Source of the DNA: Burkholderia sp. SRS-W-2-2016 | GTDB taxonomy: Bacteria > Pseudomonadota > Gammaproteobacteria > Burkholderiales > Burkholderiaceae | Assembly: GCF_001931485.1 (NCBI RefSeq) | Contig: NZ_MSDV01000075.1 | Coordinates: 152,835-216,834 of the forward strand | DNA: 64,000 nt | Reading direction: 5' to 3' | Translations under genes and position numbers: made by a program | In this document: positions 58,676 to 64,000 of the stretch, piece after piece | Position numbering within the stretch: the stretch's first letter is position 1 | Layout: the number at the start of each line of letters is the position of its first letter | The notes under the pieces: generated by a model | Databases searched by the model: none | The model's input: the letters and a program-made list of their open reading frames with translations, nothing else | What the model was told of the DNA's origin: nothing

Positions 58676-58978
58676 CTACATCGGGTTTTGACGTCGGCAT
58701 GCATGCATTATCTCGTTGACCGCAAACGCTCCTCTCACGGTCTGCACATTTTGCAGTACGCATCGGTGGTACGCTCTTTCGCGCGGAAGAAGCATTTCGC
58801 CATTTCTATAAAGAGCATCGCACGAGTCGCTAATCGCGCGAGCCGCAAAACTGCTCTGACTGTTTTGCAACGACTGCAGGATGCATTGATCGTAGCTTGG
58901 ATTGTTACCACCGTATGCCAAAGTCGAGACGGGGATGACGAGGGTGATCCAGAGGAACAGACAGGCGAGTTTGCGCAT
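58676..58978 (-). CDS. Small secreted four-cysteine protein, copy 1
   Basis: A 100-residue protein with a signal peptide (LACLFLWITLVIPVSTLAYGG) and a mature part YDQCILQSLQNSQSSFAARAISDSCDALYRNGE ... YHRCVLQNVQTVRGAFAVNEIMHACRRQ, i.e. two C-x(14-18)-C helical hairpins of similar sequence. It has a close paralog at 63,483 with the arsenic operon in between. ATG at 58978 is chosen from alignment of the two copies. Function unknown. Confidence 0.7.
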   Translation of the reverse strand: MRKLACLFLWITLVIPVSTLAYGGNNPSYDQCILQSLQNSQSSFAARAISDSCDALYRNGEMLLPRERAYHRCVLQNVQTVRGAFAVNEIMHACRRQNPM

Positions 58979-59018
58979 TATTGTGGCCAATATCAGGAGG
59001 TTGACAGCGGCAGTCGCC

Positions 59019-59048
59019 GATTGTCAGCGATTCAGGCGTCAGTGTCGA
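59019..59048. repeat. 30-bp intergenic repeat, copy A
   Basis: GATTGTCAGCGATTCAGGCG followed by TCAGTGTCGA. Matches copies at 63265 and 63829 with few changes. It lies about 40 bp upstream of the four-cysteine gene copy 1, the same relative place as copy C has to gene copy 2. Confidence 0.7.
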
Positions 59049-59219
59049 GAGACCGTTCCTGGCCGACTACTGCCCGCCGCGGAAGGCTGTGGTCAACTCT
59101 GAACTGTCCTTCGACCCGCCGTCTCAGCGAGGTCCGCTTGCAAAACGATAGCCGTCATTGCCCCTGGTGAACTGCCGTAGCGACTTGCTTCCATGCGTCA
59201 TTTCGAATATATTGGAAAT

Positions 59220-59543
59220 ATGGAAGATAAAGATGTTATCCGCGCCCTTGCGGCGCTCGCTCACGAGCTACGCCTGCGTGTGTTCCGCATGCTGGTCGTC
59301 GCAGGTCCGACCGGCTTGACGCCGGGTGGCATGGCGGAACAGCTCGATGTTCCCAACGCGACACTCTCCTTTCACCTGAAGGAGCTGATGCACGCGGGGC
59401 TCGTCACGCAGGAGCGCGACGGGCGCAGCCTGATCTATCGGGCCGCCTATGACCAGATGAGCGCGGTCCTGGGTTTCCTGACCGAAAACTGCTGTCAGGG
59501 GCAGCCTTGCCTTGAGCCTGGCACTACCTCATGCAAATGCTGA
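59220..59543 (+). CDS. arsR: ArsR-family arsenite-responsive repressor
   Basis: A 107-residue winged-helix repressor (LAHELRLRVFRMLVVAG, GGMAEQLDVPNATLSFHLKELMHAGLV). As(III)-binding cysteines are C91, C92, C97 near the C-terminus (ENCCQGQPC), with a further CKC tail, as in the Acidithiobacillus-type ArsR rather than the CVC type of E. coli. An imperfect dyad (TTCGAATATATTGGAA, about 59,202-59,217) directly precedes its ATG and is the likely operator. First gene of the operon. Confidence 0.9.
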   Translation: MEDKDVIRALAALAHELRLRVFRMLVVAGPTGLTPGGMAEQLDVPNATLSFHLKELMHAGLVTQERDGRSLIYRAAYDQMSAVLGFLTENCCQGQPCLEPGTTSCKC

Positions 59544-59555
59544 CGGAGAACCACC

Positions 59556-60032
59556 ATGAAGCGGTTCCACATCCACGTCCACGTTGACGACCTCGCAACC
59601 AGCGTCGCGTTCTACTCGAAGCTTTTCGCCGCCGAACCGGCGCGCGTCGAGGCGGACTACGCGAAATGGATGCTGGACGATCCCCGCGTGAACTTCGCGA
59701 TTTCAACGCGCGGCACGAAGGCCGGTGTGGACCATCTCGGTCTCCAGGTGGACGACGCGGCCGAGCTTGCCGAACTCGCAAAGCGGGCCGAGGCTGCGGA
59801 CATGGCCCTGCTCGATCAGGGTGAAACCACCTGCTGTTATGCGCGCAGCGACAAGCACTGGGTTCTCGATCCGCAGGGTATCGCCTGGGAACACTTCCAT
59901 ACGCTGGACGGCGCTCCGGTATATGGAGAGAGCAGGCAAACATCGTCGTCGGCAGGGGCAACGTCCTGCTGTGCCCCGAGCGGCAAACCCATTGGCATCC
60001 CTGTTAAGCCCGCCGGTTCGGCCTGCTGCTGA
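59556..60032 (+). CDS. arsI: ArsI-type C-As lyase (VOC family)
   Basis: A 158-residue VOC protein. Fe(II) ligands H5, H60 (GVDHLGLQV) and E112 (AWEHFH) and the vicinal cysteines C93-C94 (GETTCCYARSDKHW) that bind trivalent organoarsenic match ArsI, which cleaves the carbon-arsenic bond of methylarsenite and aromatic arsenicals. Some homologues are called CadI. A cysteine-rich tail (SCCAPSG, SACC) may deliver arsenite. It overlaps arsC by TGATG. Confidence 0.88.
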   Translation: MKRFHIHVHVDDLATSVAFYSKLFAAEPARVEADYAKWMLDDPRVNFAISTRGTKAGVDHLGLQVDDAAELAELAKRAEAADMALLDQGETTCCYARSDKHWVLDPQGIAWEHFHTLDGAPVYGESRQTSSSAGATSCCAPSGKPIGIPVKPAGSACC

Positions 60033-60550
60033 TGACGCTGCGCACAGACAACACCGTGACCACAAACGTACTCATCCTCTGCACGCACAATTCCGCGCGC
60101 AGTGTGCTTTCCGAAGGCATGCTGAACCACTGGGCGAAGAAGCTCGGCAAGGACGTCCGCGCGTACAGCGCGGGCAGCGCCCCGAGCGGACGCATCAATC
60201 CGTTCGCGCTCGGAGCGCTGACGAACGCAGGTATCGATACGCAAGGCTATCGCAGCAAAAGCTGGGATGAATTCGTGCAGGACGGTGCACCCGAGATGCG
60301 CATCGTCATCACAGTCTGCGACAGCGCTGCGGCCGAACAGTGTCCGTTCTGGCCGGGCAGCCCTGTCAAGGTCCACTGGGGCTACGCCGATCCGTCGAAC
60401 GCGCCGGGCGGCGATGAAGGCAAGCGGCACGCATTCGAACTCACGCGCGAAGCGATCGGCTACCGCATGCTGCAACTGCTCACGCTCCCACTCGAAAGTC
60501 TGGACAACACCGAGCTGCAGCAGGCGCTAAACGACATCCTTCAGAGCTGA
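60032..60550 (+). CDS. arsC: Arsenate reductase, low-molecular-weight phosphatase fold
   Basis: A 172-residue enzyme with the P-loop CTHNSARS (catalytic C17, R23) and the second cysteine region VITVCDSAAAEQCPFWPG. The WGYADPSNA stretch is typical of this ArsC group. It reduces As(V) to As(III) for export by the following Acr3. Confidence 0.9.
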   Translation: MTLRTDNTVTTNVLILCTHNSARSVLSEGMLNHWAKKLGKDVRAYSAGSAPSGRINPFALGALTNAGIDTQGYRSKSWDEFVQDGAPEMRIVITVCDSAAAEQCPFWPGSPVKVHWGYADPSNAPGGDEGKRHAFELTREAIGYRMLQLLTLPLESLDNTELQQALNDILQS

Positions 60551-60572
60551 ATCCTCTCCATCAAGTCACCCC

Positions 60573-61643
60573 ATGAACACCCCCAATGTTGCCGCTTCGG
60601 GGAAGTCGGCCGCGAAACCGGCCATCAGCTTCTTTGAGCGATACCTGACCGTCTGGGTCGCGCTGTGCATCGTCGCCGGCATTCTGCTTGGGCAAGTCCT
60701 GCCTGGGGTCTTCCAGGCGATCGGCCGGATGGAATATGCGCACGTCAATCTGCCGGTCGGCCTGCTGATCTGGGTGATGATCATCCCGATGCTCGTCAAG
60801 GTCGACTTCGGTTCGCTGCATGAGGTGCGCCAGCACGTTAAGGGCATCGGCGTGACGCTCGTCGTGAACTGGCTGATCAAACCGTTCTCGATGGCATTGC
60901 TCGCATGGCTCTTCATCAAGCACCTGTTCGCGCCGATGCTGCCTGCAGAGCAACTCGACAGTTACGTCGCGGGCCTGATCCTGCTTGCCGCCGCGCCCTG
61001 TACGGCGATGGTCTTTGTCTGGAGCCGGCTGACCGGTGGCGACCCGCTGTTCACGCTTTCCCAGGTCGCGCTGAACGACAGCATCATGGTGGTCGCCTTT
61101 GCGCCGCTGGTCGGCCTGCTGCTCGGCATTTCCGCGATCACAGTGCCATGGGCGACGCTGCTTACGTCGGTCGTGCTCTACATCGTGATTCCGGTCATCC
61201 TCGCGCAGATCCTGCGCAAGATGCTCCTTGCCAAAGGGCAGGCGGCGTTCGATGCCGCGATGGCAAAGATCGGCCCATGGTCCATCACCGCGTTGCTGGC
61301 GACGCTGGTGCTGCTCTTCGCGTTTCAGGGCGAGGCCATCCTGAAGCAGCCGCTTGTCATCGTGCTGCTCGCTGTGCCGATTCTGATCCAGGTATTCTTT
61401 AACTCGGCGCTTGCGTACGGGCTCAATCGCGTGGTCGGCGAGAAGCACAACATTGCCTGTCCATCGGCGCTGATTGGCGCCTCGAACTTCTTCGAACTGG
61501 CTGTCGCCACTGCAATTGGTCTGTTCGGATTCAACTCAGGGGCCGCGCTTGCGACGGTCGTGGGCGTGCTGATCGAGGTGCCGGTCATGTTGCTCGTGGT
61601 GCGCATCGTCAACCGCTCGAAAGACTGGTACGAGTGCGCCTAA
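60573..61643 (+). CDS. acr3: Acr3-family arsenite efflux permease
   Basis: A 356-residue protein with ten transmembrane helices. The essential cysteine motif APCTAMVFVWSRLTGGDP is in helix 4, and FNSALAYGLNR and GASNFFELAVATAIGLFG are Acr3 signatures. It exports As(III) using the membrane potential. It lies 23 bp after arsC. Confidence 0.95.
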   Translation: MNTPNVAASGKSAAKPAISFFERYLTVWVALCIVAGILLGQVLPGVFQAIGRMEYAHVNLPVGLLIWVMIIPMLVKVDFGSLHEVRQHVKGIGVTLVVNWLIKPFSMALLAWLFIKHLFAPMLPAEQLDSYVAGLILLAAAPCTAMVFVWSRLTGGDPLFTLSQVALNDSIMVVAFAPLVGLLLGISAITVPWATLLTSVVLYIVIPVILAQILRKMLLAKGQAAFDAAMAKIGPWSITALLATLVLLFAFQGEAILKQPLVIVLLAVPILIQVFFNSALAYGLNRVVGEKHNIACPSALIGASNFFELAVATAIGLFGFNSGAALATVVGVLIEVPVMLLVVRIVNRSKDWYECA

Positions 61644-61648
61644 CGAAT

Positions 61649-62395
61649 ATGGAAACGCCACTGATGGTAAACGTGCCCGATCTCATGACTGATCTCCCGC
61701 AGGTGTACCCGGCTCTATTTCGCGTACCCGATATCAATTGCCTGCAGCCTGCCAAAGCGTCGCCCCGTCCGCCGCGCATCCTGCTGCTCTATGGTTCGCT
61801 CCGTGAGCGCTCCTTCAGCCGCCTGCTGAGCGAAGAAGCGGCACGCCTGCTCACGGCGATGGGTGCCGAAGTTCGTACGTTCAATCCAAGTGGCCTGCCT
61901 CTGCCGGACGACGCGCCGGACAGCCACCCCAAGGTGGCCGAGCTACGCGAGCTGGTGCTGTGGTCGGAAGGCATGGTCTGGTGTTCGCCGGAGCGGCACG
62001 GCGCGATGACCGGCATCATGAAGGCGCAAATTGACTGGATTCCGCTTTCGGTCGGGGCGGTGCGGCCGACCCAAGGCAAGACACTCGCCGTAATGCAGGT
62101 CAGCGGCGGCTCGCAGTCGTTTAACGCCGTCAACCAGATGCGCGTGCTTGGACGATGGATGCGCATGTTGACGATCCCCAACCAGTCGTCGGTGGCCAAG
62201 GCGTTCATGGAGTTTGACGAAGCCGGCCGCATGAAGCCTTCGGCCTATTTCGACCGCGTCGTTGACGTGATGGAGGAACTCGTCAAATTCACGCTGCTGA
62301 CGCGCGACATCGGTCCGTACCTGGTAGACCGGTACAGCGAGCGCAAGGAGAGCGCCGAGGAACTGATGAAGCGCGTGAATCAATCGGCCATCTAA
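61649..62395 (+). CDS. arsH: ArsH NADPH-FMN oxidoreductase
   Basis: A 248-residue flavoprotein: FMN-binding ILLLYGSLRERSFSRLLSEEAARLL, GMVWCSPERHGAMTGIMKAQIDW, and QVSGGSQSFNAVNQMRVLGRWMRM. ArsH oxidises trivalent methylated and aromatic arsenicals to less toxic pentavalent forms. Starts tightly after acr3; ATG at 61649 is taken, with ATG at 61664 possible. Confidence 0.95.
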   Translation: METPLMVNVPDLMTDLPQVYPALFRVPDINCLQPAKASPRPPRILLLYGSLRERSFSRLLSEEAARLLTAMGAEVRTFNPSGLPLPDDAPDSHPKVAELRELVLWSEGMVWCSPERHGAMTGIMKAQIDWIPLSVGAVRPTQGKTLAVMQVSGGSQSFNAVNQMRVLGRWMRMLTIPNQSSVAKAFMEFDEAGRMKPSAYFDRVVDVMEELVKFTLLTRDIGPYLVDRYSERKESAEELMKRVNQSAI

Positions 62396-62485
62396 TGCGA
62401 TCGGTTCCGGTTGCCGCTCTCGTTCAGCGTCGGTCCGAAATTCTTCCGGCCTTTGAGGCCCCATTGGCAAACTAGGACCCGCATC

Positions 62486-62935
62486 ATGCATCTTCGATCA
62501 GCAACCGCATCCGACCTCGCCACGATAGAGGCATTACTCGCAGCCAACAATTTGCCCACGGTTGGCGTTGCTGAGCACCTGACCAATTTCGTTGTAGGAG
62601 TGAAGTCGTCAGTGATCATAGCGTGTGGCGGCGTCGAATATTACGCAGACTTCGCCCTTATGCGTTCGATTGTCGTTGTGGGGGACGCCCGTCGTGCCGG
62701 TCTCGGCAAAACCATCGTTGCCCATTTGTTGGCAGCATGCCAACTGCGAGCCGTTCGATCGGTGGTGTTGCTAACTACTACAGCTGAGCACTATTTTGCT
62801 GGTCAAGGCTTTGCACGCGTCGAGCGCGAGGAAGTGCCGCTGCCTCTGCTGGCATCCAGCCAGTTCCGGGGCGTGTGTCCGGCTTCTGCCACCGCGATGT
62901 TAGAAGTGCTCAAAGTCGAAGAGCGAGACCATTGA
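62486..62935 (+). CDS. arsN: ArsN-type GNAT acetyltransferase
   Basis: A 149-residue GNAT enzyme: LRSATASDLATIEALLAANNLPT at the start, ALMRSIVVVGDARRAGLGKTIV (acetyl-CoA loop RRAGLG), LLTTTAEHYFAGQGFARVER near the end, and a CPASATAML tail typical of arsenic-operon ArsN2 proteins. The related ArsN1 acetylates arsinothricin; the ArsN2 substrate is unproven. Last gene of the ars unit. ATG at 62486 matches the family start. Confidence 0.82.
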   Translation: MHLRSATASDLATIEALLAANNLPTVGVAEHLTNFVVGVKSSVIIACGGVEYYADFALMRSIVVVGDARRAGLGKTIVAHLLAACQLRAVRSVVLLTTTAEHYFAGQGFARVEREEVPLPLLASSQFRGVCPASATAMLEVLKVEERDH

Positions 62936-63079
62936 CCTTTGCGTTCAGCGTCGCGCTCCGCGCGAACATGAGTCATTCGAAGGACAACATGCAGCGCGAT
63001 AGAAATGTCGGCCCATGGCCGACTAGTGCCCGATGCGTCATGCATCGAACGGCTCGGCACCGTCGCTTCGCGATGGGCC

Positions 63080-63229
63080 TTAGCGCATACCTCCGGCAGA
63101 AGGGTAGGCAGGGTCATTGACAATCGATGTGTCCACGCCCTGCCACTTGAAATAGTAGAAGCCTATGACAATGCACATCACACAGATCGTCAATGCCACT
63201 ACGATGATTTTCCCAGTCGGACGACTCAT
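63080..63229 (-). CDS. Small single-helix membrane protein
   Basis: A 49-residue protein: MSRPTGKIIVVALTICVMCI begins a single helix, followed by VIGFYYFKWQGVDTS and an exposed tail ending GGMR. TATGGAGTTGATTC before the ATG gives a good ribosome site. It is transcribed against the ars operon. Unknown function, similar in build to small stress membrane proteins. Confidence 0.55.
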   Translation of the reverse strand: MSRPTGKIIVVALTICVMCIVIGFYYFKWQGVDTSIVNDPAYPSAGGMR

Positions 63230-63264
63230 GAATCAACTCCATAGTGACATCACAAAGTTGGACG

Positions 63265-63294
63265 GATTGTCGACGATTCAGGCCGCAGTGTCGA
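63265..63294. repeat. 30-bp intergenic repeat, copy B
   Basis: GATTGTCGACGATTCAGGCC then GCAGTGTCGA, 30 bp, matching copies A and C at most positions. It lies upstream of the small membrane protein. The remaining 63,295-63,482 shows nothing else. Confidence 0.7.
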
Positions 63295-63482
63295 ATGGCT
63301 GAAGCTGGGCCGCACAGAGCCCGACGGCGACCGGTTCAGGACGACCTGTTGCGGACCTTGGGACCTTCCGAACGCAGCCGTCCATGCCACGGTCACACTA
63401 CGTCACGACGGGACAGGGTCGACGAAACAATCGAAACTGAATCTTGCGAATCTCAGCGCTGCAATGGTCAACGACCTCGGTG

Positions 63483-63827
63483 CTACATCTGATTTTGACG
63501 TCGGCATGCATGCAGTATCTCGTTGACCGCGAACGCTCCTCTCACGGTTTGTACATTTTGCAGAACACACAAGTGATACGCTCTTTCGCGCGGCAGAAGC
63601 ATTGCGCCATTTCTGTAAAGCGCGTCGCACGAGTTGCTAATCTCGCGAGCCGCAAAGATGCTTTGACTATTTGCTAAGGAATGCAGAATGCATTGATCGT
63701 AGTCTGAACTATCACCACCGTATGCCAAGGCCGAGAACGGGGTAGCGAGCGAGATCGAGAGAAAGAGATAAGCGAGTTTTGAGCATGCTTGTGGCCGAGG
63801 TCCGGAGATATCACAGGGTGCAGTCAC
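63483..63827 (-). CDS. Small secreted four-cysteine protein, copy 2 (start disturbed)
   Basis: The mature region (YDQCILHSLANSQSIFAAREISNSCDALYRNG ... YHLCVLQNVQTVRGAFAVNEILHACRR) is about 80% identical to copy 1. At the position of copy 1's ATG, this copy has ATGCTCAAAAC, one A more than ATGCGCAAAC, so the homologous start is out of frame. The frame can only begin at an upstream GTG (63827), giving 16 odd leading residues. It may be a recent pseudogene or use that GTG. Confidence 0.6.
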   Translation of the reverse strand: MTAPCDISGPRPQACSKLAYLFLSISLATPFSALAYGGDSSDYDQCILHSLANSQSIFAAREISNSCDALYRNGAMLLPRERAYHLCVLQNVQTVRGAFAVNEILHACRRQNQM

Positions 63828-63828
63828 C

Positions 63829-63858
63829 GATTGTCGACGATTCAGGCCCCAATGTCGA
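63829..63858. repeat. 30-bp intergenic repeat, copy C
   Basis: GATTGTCGACGATTCAGGCC then CCAATGTCGA, just upstream of four-cysteine gene copy 2, mirroring copy A. The last 140 bp of the window show no further feature. Confidence 0.7.
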
Positions 63859-64000
63859 ACGTCTCAGACTGACCGAATTTGCAAGTGAAGATTGCGCACG
63901 TAGAGTGTGATGGCAAAATTCTATTGCCGTATCGACGCGTTCGACTGCCTATCGGCAGATCAGCTGTCTATGTGACCCTGAACCGCTGGAGCACCGATGA

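Overview
The window looks like chromosomal DNA of a Burkholderiaceae bacterium, most likely a soil- or plant-associated Paraburkholderia or close relative. The basis is the high GC content with Burkholderia-style codon use, the gene repertoire (GH28 pectinase, periplasmic trehalase, ClsC-type phospholipase D, a BON protein, a T6SS ClpV remnant), and an integrated plasmid-like element plus an arsenic island. No rRNA, tRNA or CRISPR array was recognised.

Region 1 (1-24,000) is backbone: the end of an MFS-like transporter, a BON protein, a decayed clpV (tssH) remnant, a very large hybrid histidine kinase, small lipoproteins, a phospholipase D, a ceramidase-like membrane protein, an AI-2E exporter, a GH28 polygalacturonase with palindromic operators upstream, a duplicated beta-barrel protein, an AraC/VOC pair, trehalase, an amino-acid binding protein, a retropepsin-like lipoprotein, a DeoR/Nudix divergent pair, and a broken fumarylacetoacetase.

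Region 2 (about 24,030-55,250) is an element of about 31 kb. A rightward block (25,005-40,283) encodes VirB8-, VirB9- and VirB10-like proteins, two lytic transglycosylases, a chimeric VirB9/TcpQ protein, and an R64-type type IVb pilus set (PilL, N, O, P, Q, R, S, V plus a cysteine-rich exported protein). No VirB4, VirB11, coupling protein, relaxase or prepilin peptidase is present in the window. A leftward control block holds a predicted single-chain FlhD-FlhD-FlhC activator and two proteins sharing a DNA-binding-like domain, one with a long coiled coil. A maintenance block follows: NERD protein, SSB, zinc-finger/TOPRIM primase and a ParM/ParR-type partition pair with a palindromic centromere. 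A hairpin-rich stretch and a tyrosine recombinase with a C-terminal Fis-like helix-turn-helix close the element. A 14-bp palindrome (three copies) and a GACTTGACTT box (four copies) recur at its promoters.

Region 3 (55,250-64,000) is accessory DNA: a low-GC patch with an exported GHSQG hydrolase, then an arsenic operon (arsR, arsI, arsC, acr3, arsH, arsN) bracketed by two diverged copies of a small cysteine-containing secreted protein and a 30-bp intergenic repeat.

The strongest candidates for something undescribed are the coupling of a VirB8-9-10 core to a type IVb pilus without T4SS motors, and the FlhD-FlhD-FlhC fusion, which would place that element under a plasmid-encoded version of the flagellar master regulator.
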